From: DAIMFL01 sp964372215
GTDB lineage: Bacteria > Pseudomonadota > Alphaproteobacteria > Dongiales > Dongiaceae
Assembly: GCA_964372215.1 (NCBI GenBank)
Contig: CAYJQC010000027.1
Location: forward strand, 1 to 55,153
DNA length: 55,153 bases
Direction of reading: 5' to 3'
In this document: in pieces, positions 9,979 through 18,813 of the stretch
How positions within the stretch are numbered: position 1 is the stretch's first letter
How the letters are laid out: each line of letters begins with the position of its first letter
The notes under the pieces: model-generated
Databases searched by the model: none
The model's input: only the letters and a program-made list of their open reading frames with translations
What the model was told of the DNA's origin: nothing
Position numbers and translations under genes: made by a program

Positions 9979-10995
9979 TCAATACGGCTCGTCGAGCCGC
10001 TTCGCCAGTTCCTCGATGTTTTCCGGCGGCCAGCCCGGGATCTCCATGCCGAGATGGAGGCCCATCTGTGCCAGCACTTCCTTGATCTCGTTCAGCGACT
10101 TGCGGCCGAAATTCGGGGTCCGCAGCATCTCCGCCTCGGACTTCTGCACGAGATCGCCGATATAGACGATGTTGTCGTTCTTCAGGCAGTTCGCCGAACG
10201 GACCGACAGCTCGAGCTCGTCGACCTTGCGCAGCAGGTTCTTGTTGAACGGCAGCTCGGAGGCGCGCTCTTCCTCGCGCACCGCCTTCGGCTCCTCGAAG
10301 TTGATGAAGAGCTGCAGCTGGTCCTGCAGGATTCGCGCGGCGAGCGCCACCGCATCCTCCGGCTTCACCGCGCCGTTGGTCTCGACTTGCATCGATAGCT
10401 TGTCATAGTCGGTGACCTGGCCGACGCGGCTGTTCTCGACCTTGTAGGCGATCTTCTTCACCGGGCTGAACACCGCGTCGACCGGAATCAGGCCGATCGG
10501 CGCGTCCTCGGGCCGGTTCTGGGAGCCGGCGACGTAGCCCTTTCCGGTCTCGACCGTGAACTCCATGCTGAGCTTGGCGCCCTGGTCGAGGGTGCACAGC
10601 ACCAAGCCCGGATTCATGATCTCGATGTCGTGGCCGGTCTCGATCTGGCCCGCGGTCACCTCGCCCGGCCCCTCGGACTTCAGGCGCATGCGCTTCGGCC
10701 CATCGCCATGCATCCGCAGGCCGATCGACTTGATGTTGAGGACGATGTCGGTCACGTCCTCGAGCACACCGGGAATCGACGAGAACTCGTGCAGCACGCC
10801 GTCGATCTGCACCGACGTGATGGCCGCCCCCTGCAGGGACGACAGCAGCACGCGGCGCAGCGCGTTGCCGAGCGTCAGGCCGAAGCCGCGCTCGAGCGGC
10901 TCGGCCACCACCGTCGCCTCGCGCTTCGGGTCGGTGCCGGGCTCGATGCTGAGCTTGTTCGGCTTAATCAGTTCGGTCCAGTTTTTCTGTAGCAC
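9979..10995 (-). CDS. rpoA: DNA-directed RNA polymerase alpha subunit
   Basis: A 338-residue RNA polymerase alpha subunit. The N-terminal dimerisation domain contains PLERGFGLTLGNALRRVLLSS. The C-terminal domain, which binds UP elements and activators, contains NCLKNDNIVYIGDLVQKSE and TPNFGRKSLNEIKEVL. I take the GTG at 10995 as the start because the reading VLQKNWTELIKPNKL aligns with the usual alphaproteobacterial MIQKNW start and an AGG lies eight or nine bases before it. An ATG at 11010 adds five residues (MRSFP) but its GGAG is only two bases away. It is separated from rpsK by about 165 bases. Confidence 0.95.
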   Translation of the reverse strand: MLQKNWTELIKPNKLSIEPGTDPKREATVVAEPLERGFGLTLGNALRRVLLSSLQGAAITSVQIDGVLHEFSSIPGVLEDVTDIVLNIKSIGLRMHGDGPKRMRLKSEGPGEVTAGQIETGHDIEIMNPGLVLCTLDQGAKLSMEFTVETGKGYVAGSQNRPEDAPIGLIPVDAVFSPVKKIAYKVENSRVGQVTDYDKLSMQVETNGAVKPEDAVALAARILQDQLQLFINFEEPKAVREEERASELPFNKNLLRKVDELELSVRSANCLKNDNIVYIGDLVQKSEAEMLRTPNFGRKSLNEIKEVLAQMGLHLGMEIPGWPPENIEELAKRLDEPY

Positions 10996-11160
10996 GGGGA
11001 ATGACCTCATCGCTCCGGACGAGCCCCAGCGCCCGTCCCGTCTGCGTCATCGATGCGCCGACCTGATGCCGGCGGGCGCTCGTCGCGAAAGCGCCTGCGG
11101 CCGCCCGGCAGATCCCCTCGCCAATGGCGGGGTTCCGGCGGCGGCCGGGAAGTGCGGTCG

Positions 11161-11553
11161 TTAGACCCGGCGCCGCTTTGGCGGGCGGCAGCCGTTATGC
11201 GGAATCGGCGTCACATCCTTGATCGAGGTAATGGTGAAACCGGCAGCCTGCAACGCACGCAGCGCCGATTCACGTCCCGATCCCGGACCCTTCACCTGGA
11301 CCTCGATGATCTTCACGCCGTGCTCGGAAGCCTTGCGCGCGGCGGTGTCCGCAGCGACCTGGGCCGCGTAGGGGGTCGACTTGCGCGATCCCTTGAAACC
11401 CTGGCTGCCGGCCGAGCTCCAGGCGATCGTATTGCCCTGGGCGTCGGTGATGGTGATCATCGTGTTGTTGAAGCTGGCATTCACATGCGCGACGCCGGAC
11501 GTGATGTTCTTGCGTTCGCGACGCTTGACGCGCGGGGCAGCTGTCTTGGCCAT
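11161..11553 (-). CDS. rpsK: 30S ribosomal protein S11
   Basis: A 130-residue S11 of the small-subunit platform. Family text includes GVAHVNASFNNTMITITDAQGN, the segment SSAGSQGFKGSRKSTPYAAQ and the closing HNGCRPPKRRRV. It follows rpsM after 30 bases and precedes rpoA, the usual alpha-operon order. Confidence 0.98.
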   Translation of the reverse strand: MAKTAAPRVKRRERKNITSGVAHVNASFNNTMITITDAQGNTIAWSSAGSQGFKGSRKSTPYAAQVAADTAARKASEHGVKIIEVQVKGPGSGRESALRALQAAGFTITSIKDVTPIPHNGCRPPKRRRV

Positions 11554-11583
11554 GACCGATCCGTTCCAGTAACGCTCGAGTGA

Positions 11584-11952
<369 letters not shown>

Positions 11953-12009
11953 TGCGAACTCCTAGTTTTTCTGTGGGCAGGCCGAAACACTCGGTCCCGC
12001 GACGGAGCC

Positions 12010-12040
12010 AAGGGCGCGCATTATAGAAACTTGCGCCCTT
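12010..12040 (-). repeat. Inverted repeat flanking the rpsM -10 box
   Basis: AAGGGCGC at 12010-12017 and its exact reverse complement GCGCCCTT at 12033-12040 flank the TATAAT box of the rpsM promoter. The repeat covers the spacer on one side and the expected transcription start on the other, so it could be an operator or a 5' RNA structure. Confidence 0.5.
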
Positions 12041-12047
12041 AAGTCAA
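12020..12047 (-). promoter_or_regulatory. Sigma-70 type promoter for rpsM-rpsK-rpoA-rplQ
   Basis: On the minus strand the -35 box is TTGACT (12042-12047) and the -10 box is a perfect TATAAT (12020-12025), with a 16-base spacer. It lies in the 99-base gap after adk, about 70 bases before the GTG of rpsM. Confidence 0.75.
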
Positions 12048-12051
12048 CCAC

Positions 12052-12702
12052 TTAGAGAGACGTCAAGATCACCTCGATCTGCCGCGTCACGTCATCCAAA
12101 TCGGCCATGCCGTCGACCTGCCGGAGCAGCCCCCGCTCCCGGTAATAGGGCAGGATCGGCGCGGTCTGGCCGCGGTAGGCCTCGAGCCTGGCCGCCACGG
12201 TCTCGGCGTTGTCGTCCTTGCGCCGGATGAACTCGGTCGAGCCACAGCCATCGCAGACCCCGTCCGCCTTGGGTCGCTGAAACTTCTCGTGATAGCCGGC
12301 GCCGCACCTGGCGCAGCTGAATCGCCCGGATATCCGCTCGATCAGCGCCGCTTCGTCGACCGCCAGCTCGATCACCACGTCGAGCGCCGCCCGCTTGCGC
12401 GCCAGCATTTCGTCGAGCGCCGCCGCCTGGCGGGTGGTCCGCGGAAAGCCGTCCAGCACGAATCCCTTGAGGCAGTCCGGTTGATCGATCCGTTCCGAGA
12501 TCATGTCGATGATGATCTCGTCGGGCATCAGCTCGCCGGCCTCCATTACCCTTTTTGCCTGCAGCCCGAGCGCGCTGCCGGAGGCGACGGCGGCGCGCAG
12601 CATGTCGCCGGTCGACAGCTGGACCAGCCCGCGCGACTCCTCCAACCGCTTCGCCTGTGTTCCCTTTCCAGCGCCCGGCGGCCCGAGCAGAATCAGCCTC
12701 AT
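12052..12702 (-). CDS. adk: Adenylate kinase, zinc-type long form
   Basis: A 216-residue adenylate kinase, which interconverts ATP + AMP and 2 ADP. The P-loop is GPPGAGKGT (7-15). The AMP-binding segment is STGDMLRAAV, followed by LDGFPRT. The LID contains four cysteines (130, 133, 150, 153) in a CxxC..CxxC layout, which binds structural zinc in the family. Its ATG overlaps the secY stop by four bases, so it is translationally coupled to secY. It ends the spc-type operon; the next gene has its own promoter. Confidence 0.97.
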   Translation of the reverse strand: MRLILLGPPGAGKGTQAKRLEESRGLVQLSTGDMLRAAVASGSALGLQAKRVMEAGELMPDEIIIDMISERIDQPDCLKGFVLDGFPRTTRQAAALDEMLARKRAALDVVIELAVDEAALIERISGRFSCARCGAGYHEKFQRPKADGVCDGCGSTEFIRRKDDNAETVAARLEAYRGQTAPILPYYRERGLLRQVDGMADLDDVTRQIEVILTSL

Positions 12703-14042
12703 CCTTTTCGCCCCTTCAGCTTGGCCTTCTTGATCAGGCCTTCGTACTGATGGGCGAGCAGATGGGAGTGGATCTGGCCGACCGTGTCCATGGTCACGGA
12801 GACGACGATCAGCAGGCTGGTGCCGCCGAAGTAGAACGGCAGCGCGTATTGCGCGATCAGGATCTCAGGCAGCAGGCAGACCACCGCCAGATAGGCGGCC
12901 CCGACCACCGTCAGCCTGGTCAGCACATGATCCAGATAGTCGGCGGTGCTCTTGCCGGGACGGATGCCGGGAATGAAGCCGCCGTACTTCTTCAGGTTGT
13001 CGGCGGTATCGACCGGATTGAACACGATCGCCGTGTAAAAGAAGGCGAAGAACACGATCAGCGCGACGTAGAGCACCATGTAGAGCGGCCGGCCGTGGCC
13101 GACATAGGTGATCATGGTCTGCAGCCATTCGGGGCCGATCCCACCGCTGAACCCGGCCAGAGTCGCCGGCAGCAACAGCAGGGAGCTTGCGAAGATCGGC
13201 GGGATGACACCCGAGCTGTTGAGCTTGAGCGGCAGGTGCGAACTGTCGCCGCCGAACATCTTGTTGCCGACCTGGCGTTTCGGATACTGCACCAGGATCC
13301 GGCGCTGGGCCCGCTCCATGAACACGATGAAGGTGATGACCACGACCGCCAGCAGCAGGAACCCGACGATCATCACCGTCGACAGGGCGCCGGTGCGCCC
13401 CAGCTCGAGAGTGCGGGCGAAGGCTGCCGGCAGGTTGGCGACGATGCCGCCGAAGATGATCAGCGAAATGCCGTTGCCGACGCCGCGCGCCGTGATCTGC
13501 TCGCCGAGCCACATCAGGAACATGGTGCCGCCGACCAGGGTGATCACGGTCACCGCGCGGAAGAAATAGCCGGGGTCGATCACCGCGGTGCCACCCGGGC
13601 CGCTCATGCCTTCGAGGCCGACGGCGATGGTATAGGCCTGCACGGTCGACAGCAGCACCGTGCCCATGCGGGTGTACTGGTTGATCTTCTTGCGGCCCGA
13701 CTCGCCTTCCTTCTTCAGCGCCTCCAGGGTCGGCGACACGCTGGTCAGGAGCTGCATGATGATCGATGCCGAGATGTACGGCATGATGTTCAGGGCGAAG
13801 ATGGTCATCCGCCCGAGCGCGCCGCCGCTGAACATGTCGAACATGCCCAGGATGCCGCCCTGCTGCTGCTGGAAGATCTGCTGCAGCACGACAGGGTCGA
13901 TGCCGGGCAGCGGGATGTAGGTCCCGAGCCGGTACACAACCAGCGCACCCAGCGTGAACCAGATGCGCTTCTTGAGTTCGGTCGCCTTGGCGAGGGCGCC
14001 GAAGTTCATGTTGGCGGCAAGCTGTTCGGCGGCTGATGCCAT
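12699..14042 (-). CDS. secY: Preprotein translocase subunit SecY
   Basis: A 447-residue channel subunit of the Sec translocase with ten predicted membrane helices. Signature segments are LGTYIPLPGIDP near residue 40, the plug/helix region GGALGRMTIFALNIMPYISASII, and the C5 loop RPGKSTADYLDHVLTRLT needed for SecA contact. It lies 24 bases after rplO. This is the usual place of secY at the end of the spc operon. Confidence 0.98.
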   Translation of the reverse strand: MASAAEQLAANMNFGALAKATELKKRIWFTLGALVVYRLGTYIPLPGIDPVVLQQIFQQQQGGILGMFDMFSGGALGRMTIFALNIMPYISASIIMQLLTSVSPTLEALKKEGESGRKKINQYTRMGTVLLSTVQAYTIAVGLEGMSGPGGTAVIDPGYFFRAVTVITLVGGTMFLMWLGEQITARGVGNGISLIIFGGIVANLPAAFARTLELGRTGALSTVMIVGFLLLAVVVITFIVFMERAQRRILVQYPKRQVGNKMFGGDSSHLPLKLNSSGVIPPIFASSLLLLPATLAGFSGGIGPEWLQTMITYVGHGRPLYMVLYVALIVFFAFFYTAIVFNPVDTADNLKKYGGFIPGIRPGKSTADYLDHVLTRLTVVGAAYLAVVCLLPEILIAQYALPFYFGGTSLLIVVSVTMDTVGQIHSHLLAHQYEGLIKKAKLKGRKG

Positions 14043-14066
14043 GTGCTGGGGAGTCCTCTGCCTGCC

Positions 14067-14558
14067 TCAGGCGGATGCGTCTTGAGCAGGCTTCCCGTTG
14101 GTGACCTTGACCGAACCGCCGACCTTCTCGACGGCTGCGATGGCAGCCTTGGAGGCGCCGACGACCTCGATGGATAGCTTGGCCTTCAACTCGCCCTTCG
14201 CAAGGAGGCGCACCCCGTCTCGCGAATTGTTGACCACGCCCGCCGCCTGGAGCGCCGCGACATCCACCGGCTTGCCGGCATCGAGCCGTCCGGCGTCGAC
14301 CGCCTGCTGCAGGCGGCCCAGGTTCACCACCACGTAGTCCTTGCGGAAGATGTTGTTGAAGCCGCGCTTCGGCAGCCGGCGATGCAGCGGCATCTGGCCG
14401 CCTTCGTAGCCGTTGATGGCAACGCCGGTGCGCGCGGTCTGGCCCTTGCCGCCGCGGCCGCCGGTCTTGCCCTTGCCCGAGCCGATTCCGCGACCCACCC
14501 GGATCGGCGACTTGCGGGCGCCGGCCTTGTCAGAGAGCTGATTGAGCTTCATCGTCAT
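14067..14558 (-). CDS. rplO: 50S ribosomal protein L15
   Basis: A 163-residue L15, an early-assembling large-subunit protein. It has the family's MKLNQLSDKAGARKSPIRVGR start, a glycine-rich stretch and FNNIFRKDYVVVNLGRL. Two in-frame ATGs (14558 and 14552) are possible. AGGA lies four bases before the first and ten before the second, and homologues begin at the second. The C-terminus has an alphaproteobacterial-style extension (TNGKPAQDASA). Confidence 0.96.
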   Translation of the reverse strand: MTMKLNQLSDKAGARKSPIRVGRGIGSGKGKTGGRGGKGQTARTGVAINGYEGGQMPLHRRLPKRGFNNIFRKDYVVVNLGRLQQAVDAGRLDAGKPVDVAALQAAGVVNNSRDGVRLLAKGELKAKLSIEVVGASKAAIAAVEKVGGSVKVTNGKPAQDASA

Positions 14559-14611
14559 CAAATCCTGTTACTGGCAGCCGGCGCGGCCTCGAGCGGCTCG
14601 CCCGCGCATCC

Positions 14612-14806
14612 TCAGGCGACCGGTTCGACCCGAACCAGGTGCTTCACCTTGTCGATCATGCCGCGCACCGACGGCGTGTCCGTCAGCTCGCGGCTGCGGT
14701 GCAGCTTGTTGAGCCCGAGGCCGATCAGGGTCTCGCGCTGGTCCTTGCGGCGGCCGATCGGGCTGCCGGTCTGGGTGACGCGCACGCGCTTGTTCTGCTC
14801 CGCCAT
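14612..14806 (-). CDS. rpmD: 50S ribosomal protein L30
   Basis: A 64-residue L30 with the family text RVTQTGSPIGRRKDQRETLIG and RSRELTDTPSVRGMIDKVKHLV. It sits between rpsE (5 bases) and rplO (53 bases). Length is normal. Confidence 0.97.
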   Translation of the reverse strand: MAEQNKRVRVTQTGSPIGRRKDQRETLIGLGLNKLHRSRELTDTPSVRGMIDKVKHLVRVEPVA

Positions 14807-14811
14807 GATGC

Positions 14812-15378
14812 CTACTCCCGCGCCTCGCCGGCGGCAGCCTCGCGGCGGCCGAGAACATCGCTGACCTTCTTGCCGCGACGGGCGGCGACCGCTCGGGGCG
14901 AGGTGCTGGAGCCGAGCGCCGCGAATGCCGCCTTGATCATGTTGTGGGGGTTCGAGGTGCCGACCGACTTGGCCACCACGTCGTGGACCCCGAGCGCCTC
15001 GAAGATGGCGCGGATCGGACCGCCGGCGATGATCCCGGTGCCGGGATCGGCCGCGCGCAACACCACGTTGCCTGCCCCGTAATGGCCGCGCACGTCATGA
15101 TGCAAGGTCCGCCCCTCGCGCAGCGGCACGCGGACCATGCCCTTCTTGGCGGCCTCGGTGGCCTTGCGGATCGCCTCCGGCACCTCGCGGGCCTTGCCGG
15201 CGCCGTGCCCGACCCGGCCCTTGCCGTCGCCGACGATGACGAGCGCCGCAAAACCGAAGCGGCGACCGCCCTTCACCACCTTGGCGACGCGGTTGATGCC
15301 GACGAGCTTTTCGATCAGCTCGCTTTCCTCGCGCGAACGATCGCGGTCGCGGCGGTCGGACTTTGGTGAACGTGCCAT
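14812..15378 (-). CDS. rpsE: 30S ribosomal protein S5
   Basis: A 188-residue S5, important for decoding fidelity. It has the double-stranded RNA-binding region KLVGINRVAKVVKGGRRFGF and the C-terminal domain LRAADPGTGIIAGGPIRAI and HDVVAKSVGTSNPHNM. Short charged extensions at both ends are typical of alphaproteobacteria. It lies 13 bases after rplR. Confidence 0.98.
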   Translation of the reverse strand: MARSPKSDRRDRDRSREESELIEKLVGINRVAKVVKGGRRFGFAALVIVGDGKGRVGHGAGKAREVPEAIRKATEAAKKGMVRVPLREGRTLHHDVRGHYGAGNVVLRAADPGTGIIAGGPIRAIFEALGVHDVVAKSVGTSNPHNMIKAAFAALGSSTSPRAVAARRGKKVSDVLGRREAAAGEARE

Positions 15379-15391
15379 GTATCGCGATCCT

Positions 15392-15754
15392 CTAGAACGA
15401 CAGCCCGCCTTCGCGGGCGGCGTCGGCCAGGGCCTTTACCCGGCCATGAAACAGGTAGCCGCCGCGGTCGAAGACGACCTCCTTGACGCCGGCGGCGAGC
15501 GCCCGCTCGGCGATCAGCTTGCCGACCTGCTGGGCGGCCGAGGTATCGGCCCCGGTCTTGAGCTGGGCCTTGAGCGTCTTGTCGACACTCGACGCGGCCG
15601 CCATGGTGACACCCTTGGCGTCGTCGATGACCTGGGCATAGATGTGCTTGCCCGAACGGAACACGGACAGGCGCGGACGGCTGCCGGCCTTGCGGCGGAT
15701 CTGTGTCCGCGCCCGGATCTGGCGTCGCTCGAAGAGCTGCTTTGAATTCGACAT
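15392..15754 (-). CDS. rplR: 50S ribosomal protein L18
   Basis: A 120-residue L18 that binds 5S rRNA. It contains RRKAGSRPRLSVFRSGKHIYAQ and the ending FDRGGYLFHGRVKALADAAREGGLSF. The ATG at 15754 (MSNSKQLFERRQ) was chosen over a longer frame because it matches the family start and lies 7 bases after the rplF stop. Confidence 0.97.
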   Translation of the reverse strand: MSNSKQLFERRQIRARTQIRRKAGSRPRLSVFRSGKHIYAQVIDDAKGVTMAAASSVDKTLKAQLKTGADTSAAQQVGKLIAERALAAGVKEVVFDRGGYLFHGRVKALADAAREGGLSF

Positions 15755-15761
15755 GGCGGAC

Positions 15762-16295
15762 CTACTTCTTCTTGCCTTCCTTGCGCAGGATCTTCTCGTC
15801 GGCATACTTGATGCCCTTGCCCTTGTAGGGCTCCGGTTTGCGGAAGGCCCGGATCTCTGCGGCGATCTGCCCGACCCGCTGCTTGTCGGCGCCCGACACG
15901 GTGATCGCGGTCGGCTTCTCGCACTTGATCGCGACGTCGGCGGGGATCGGGAAGCTGACGTCGTGGCTGAAGCCGAGCTGGAGCTGCAGGGTCTTGCCCT
16001 GCACCGCGGCGCGGTAGCCGACGCCGTTGATCTCCAGCGACTTCGAGTAGCCCTGCGACACTCCGGTGATCAGGTTGCGCACGAGATTGCGGGTGGTGCC
16101 CCACATCATGCGCGCCTGCTTGGAGTCGTTCGCCGGGGTCACCCAGACCTTGCCGTCCTCGACCTTGGTCGCGACCTGATCGCTGAGCGCGAGCGTGAGC
16201 TCGCCCAACTTGCCCTTGGCGGAGAACGTGCCGCCGGCGAGATGGACCTCGACGCCGGCCGGCACCGCCACCGGATTCTTGCCTACGCGGGACAT
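15762..16295 (-). CDS. rplF: 50S ribosomal protein L6
   Basis: A 177-residue L6 with two repeated domains. Visible markers are MSRVGKNPVAVPAGVEV, GVSQGYSKSLEINGVGYRA and the C-terminal KPEPYKGKGIKYADE. It lies near the GTPase centre of the large subunit. It follows rpsH after 10 bases. Confidence 0.98.
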   Translation of the reverse strand: MSRVGKNPVAVPAGVEVHLAGGTFSAKGKLGELTLALSDQVATKVEDGKVWVTPANDSKQARMMWGTTRNLVRNLITGVSQGYSKSLEINGVGYRAAVQGKTLQLQLGFSHDVSFPIPADVAIKCEKPTAITVSGADKQRVGQIAAEIRAFRKPEPYKGKGIKYADEKILRKEGKKK

Positions 16296-16305
16296 GATCG
16301 TTTCC

Positions 16306-16707
16306 TCAGAACACGCGACAGAGGACTTCGCCGCCGACCTTGGCAGCGCGCGCCTCGCCGTCCGACATCACGCCGCGCGGCGTCGACAGGATCGAGATGC
16401 CGAGCCCGTTATACACGCGCGGCAGATCCGCGATCTTCGAATAGACCCGCCGGCCCGGCTTCGACACCCGCGAGATCTCGCGGATCACCGGTTCGCCCTC
16501 GTGATACTTGAGCTCGATCGTGAGCTCGTCACCCGGGCCGTCCGACGCGGCCTCCCGCGAGAAGCCGCGGATATAGCCCTCGCGCTTCAGCACATCGAGA
16601 ACGCTGCTGCGCAGCTTCGATGCCGGACTGCGCACACTGTCCAGTCGGGCCTTCTGGCCGTTCCGGATCCGGGTCAGCATATCCCCAATGGGATCGCTCA
16701 ACGACAT
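16306..16707 (-). CDS. rpsH: 30S ribosomal protein S8
   Basis: A 133-residue S8, a primary 16S rRNA binder and the translational regulator of the spc operon in E. coli. It starts MSLSDPIGDMLTRIRNGQ and ends with GLGISILSTPRGVMSDGEAR. The ATG at 16707 fits the family; upstream in-frame codons belong to the rpsN overlap region. The spacer to rpsN is 16 bases. Confidence 0.98.
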   Translation of the reverse strand: MSLSDPIGDMLTRIRNGQKARLDSVRSPASKLRSSVLDVLKREGYIRGFSREAASDGPGDELTIELKYHEGEPVIREISRVSKPGRRVYSKIADLPRVYNGLGISILSTPRGVMSDGEARAAKVGGEVLCRVF

Positions 16708-16723
16708 GATCTCGATCCCTCCT

Positions 16724-17029
16724 CTACCAGCTCGACTTGACCATCCCCGGGATCTGCCCGGTGGAGGCAAGTTCGCGCAGAGCGATGCGCGAGAGCTTGA
16801 ACTTGCGATATGTGCCGCGCGGCCGTCCGGTCAGCTCGCAGCGGTTGCGCTGACGCACCGGGGCAGCATTCCGCGGCACCTCGGCCAGCTTCAGCCGGGC
16901 CAGGAACCGCTCCTCGAGCGGCCGCGACTCGTCATTCGCGACGGCCTTCAGGCGTTCGCGGCGGCCGGCCCATTTCTTTGCCAGTCGTGCGCGCTTCTTG
17001 TTGCGTTCGACAGCGCTAGTCTTCGCCAT
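16724..17029 (-). CDS. rpsN: 30S ribosomal protein S14
   Basis: A 101-residue S14 of the zinc-free (C-minus) type, as no CxxC motif is present. Markers are MAKTSAVERNKKRARLAKK and RNRCELTGRPRGTYRKFKLSR. It lies between rplE and rpsH. Confidence 0.98.
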   Translation of the reverse strand: MAKTSAVERNKKRARLAKKWAGRRERLKAVANDESRPLEERFLARLKLAEVPRNAAPVRQRNRCELTGRPRGTYRKFKLSRIALRELASTGQIPGMVKSSW

Positions 17030-17048
17030 TCTCTTCCTCCGCCGTTCC

Positions 17049-17588
17049 CTAGTTCACGAACGGCATATCGAGGCCCTTCAGCAGGGCCCTGGCCTCGGCG
17101 TCGGTCTTCGCCGTGGTGACGATGACGATGTCCATGCCGCGGACTTCGTCGATCTTGTCGTAGTCGATCTCCGGGAACACCAGTTGTTCCTTGAGGCCGA
17201 GCGCGTAGTTGCCGCGGCCGTCGAAGCTGTTCGCCGACACCCCGCGAAAGTCGCGCACGCGCGGCAGCGCGATGTTGATCAGGCGATCCAGGAACTCGTA
17301 CATCCGTTCCCGGCGCAGAGTCACCTTGCAGCCGATGTTCATGCCTTCGCGCAATTTGAAGGTGGCAATCGACTTGCGCGCCTTGGTCACGATCGGCTTC
17401 TGGCCGGTGATCATGGTCAGGTCGGTGACAGCGGCCTGCATCTTCTTGCCGTCCTGCACCGCCTTGCCCACGCCCATGTTGACCACGATCTTCTCGATCC
17501 GCGGCACTTCCATGGCATTCCGGTAGCTGAACTCGGTCATCATGGCCGGGCGCACCACCGTGGTGTAATGATCCTGCAAGCGAGTCAT
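17049..17588 (-). CDS. rplE: 50S ribosomal protein L5
   Basis: A 179-residue L5, which binds 5S rRNA and touches P-site tRNA. Markers are KIVVNMGVGKAVQDGKKM, ITGQKPIVTKARKSIATFKLR and the C-terminal MDIVIVTTAKTDAEARALL. It follows rplX after 11 bases. Confidence 0.98.
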   Translation of the reverse strand: MTRLQDHYTTVVRPAMMTEFSYRNAMEVPRIEKIVVNMGVGKAVQDGKKMQAAVTDLTMITGQKPIVTKARKSIATFKLREGMNIGCKVTLRRERMYEFLDRLINIALPRVRDFRGVSANSFDGRGNYALGLKEQLVFPEIDYDKIDEVRGMDIVIVTTAKTDAEARALLKGLDMPFVN

Positions 17589-17599
17589 AGCTGCACCGC

Positions 17600-17923
17600 C
17601 TATCGATCGATCGGCTCGCCCGAGCGGCGGGCGACGCGGATCTTGCGGCCGCCCTCCTCGATCCGGTAGCCGACGCGGGTCGGCTTGTCCGTCTTCGGAT
17701 CGATGTGGGCGACATTGGAGATATGGATCGGCGCTTCCTGCTCGACGATCCCGCCGGCCGAAACCTGGCTCGGACGCTGGTGACGCTTCACCATGTTGAC
17801 GCCCTGCACCACCAGCCGGTCTTCCACCGGAATCATGCGCAGGACCTCGCCCGTCCGCCCCTTGTCGCGGCCGGTGAGCACGACCACCCGGTCGCCCTTC
17901 TTGATCTTGAACTTGGCACCCAT
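17600..17923 (-). CDS. rplX: 50S ribosomal protein L24
   Basis: A 107-residue L24, an assembly initiator at the tunnel exit. The KOW motif is visible near the start (KKGDRVVVLTGRDKGRTGEV), followed by VNMVKRHQRPS. The ATG at 17923 is preferred; a GTG lies one codon earlier. AGGA is nine bases upstream. Confidence 0.97.
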   Translation of the reverse strand: MGAKFKIKKGDRVVVLTGRDKGRTGEVLRMIPVEDRLVVQGVNMVKRHQRPSQVSAGGIVEQEAPIHISNVAHIDPKTDKPTRVGYRIEEGGRKIRVARRSGEPIDR

Positions 17924-17963
17924 CACAGCATCCTGGCTTTCACCGTCTCGCTCATGTCCGCCG

Positions 17964-18332
17964 TCACAGAACTTCCGGCGCCAGCGAGACGATCTTCATG
18001 AACTTCTTGGCCCGCAGCTCGCGCGTGACCGGCCCGAAGATGCGGGTCCCGATCGGCTCGCCTTGCTTGTTGATCAGCACCGCCGCATTGCGGTCGAAGC
18101 GGATCGAACTGCCGTCCTGGCGACGCACTTCCTTGGCGGTGCGCACGATGACGGCGCGATGCACGTCGCCCTTCTTCACGCGTCCGCGCGGAATCGCTTC
18201 CTTCACCGAGACCACGATCACGTCGCCGACGCTGGCGTATTTCCGGCGCGAGCCGCCGAGCACCTTGATGCACATGACCCGGCGGGCGCCCGAATTGTCG
18301 GCGACCTCCAGGTTCGTCTGCATCTGGATCAT
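17964..18332 (-). CDS. rplN: 50S ribosomal protein L14
   Basis: A 122-residue L14 at the subunit interface (bridge B8). It has MIQMQTNLEVADNSGARRVM and the closing REKKFMKI-like RELRAKKFMKIVSLAPEVL. Its ATG overlaps the rpsQ stop by four bases. I rejected a 29-residue upstream extension that runs through rpsQ in another frame. Confidence 0.98.
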   Translation of the reverse strand: MIQMQTNLEVADNSGARRVMCIKVLGGSRRKYASVGDVIVVSVKEAIPRGRVKKGDVHRAVIVRTAKEVRRQDGSSIRFDRNAAVLINKQGEPIGTRIFGPVTRELRAKKFMKIVSLAPEVL

Positions 18333-18601
18333 GGCTGAGCCCCCGCGGCGCTCACCAGAGTGGCCGCCGACGCCGCCGAGACCACTTCCCAGCGCTTCCG
18401 CTTGGAAATCGGCGCGCACTCGCGAATGAACACGGTGTCGCCGGTCTTGTGCTCGTTGGTCTCGTCATGCGCCGCGTACTTCTTGGAACGGCGGATGAAT
18501 TTCTTGTACACGGGATCCATGACACGACGTTCGACGCGGACGACAACTGTCTTGTCCGCCTTGTCGCTCACCACGACCCCTTGTAGGACGCGCCTCGGCA
18601 T
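18329..18601 (-). CDS. rpsQ: 30S ribosomal protein S17
   Basis: A 90-residue S17 with an OB fold, a primary 16S rRNA binder. Markers are LQGVVVSDKADKTVVVRVER and SKKYAAHDETNEHKTGDTV. The C-terminus has a non-conserved Ala/Ser tail (AASAATLVSAAGAQP). The stop overlaps the start of rplN by four bases. Confidence 0.98.
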   Translation of the reverse strand: MPRRVLQGVVVSDKADKTVVVRVERRVMDPVYKKFIRRSKKYAAHDETNEHKTGDTVFIRECAPISKRKRWEVVSAASAATLVSAAGAQP

Positions 18602-18612
18602 ACCCGGTTCTC

Positions 18613-18810
18613 CTACGACGCCGCGCTGTGCTTTTGGTTCAGGAAGGTGAGGACGCGCGCGATGTCGCGCCGCACCTGCCGAACCCGGACGGTGTTCTCG
18701 AGCTGTCCGCTCGCCTTCTGGAAGCGCAAGTTGAACGCCTCCTTCTTGAGCTGGACCAGCTGGGTCCGGAGCTCGTCAACGGTCTTCTTCCGCAGATCTT
18801 CCGCCTTCAT
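18613..18810 (-). CDS. rpmC: 50S ribosomal protein L29
   Basis: A 65-residue helical L29, next to the exit tunnel and the trigger-factor docking site. It has MKAEDLRKKTVDELRTQLVQ and NLRFQKASGQLENTVRVR. Spacing is three bases from rplP and 11 to rpsQ. Confidence 0.97.
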   Translation of the reverse strand: MKAEDLRKKTVDELRTQLVQLKKEAFNLRFQKASGQLENTVRVRQVRRDIARVLTFLNQKHSAAS

Positions 18811-18813
18811 GGC

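Noticed and set aside
12555..14036. Long plus-strand frame opposite secY
   Set aside because: The Gln/His/Arg-rich translation is the typical shadow of a membrane-protein gene, with no start signal.
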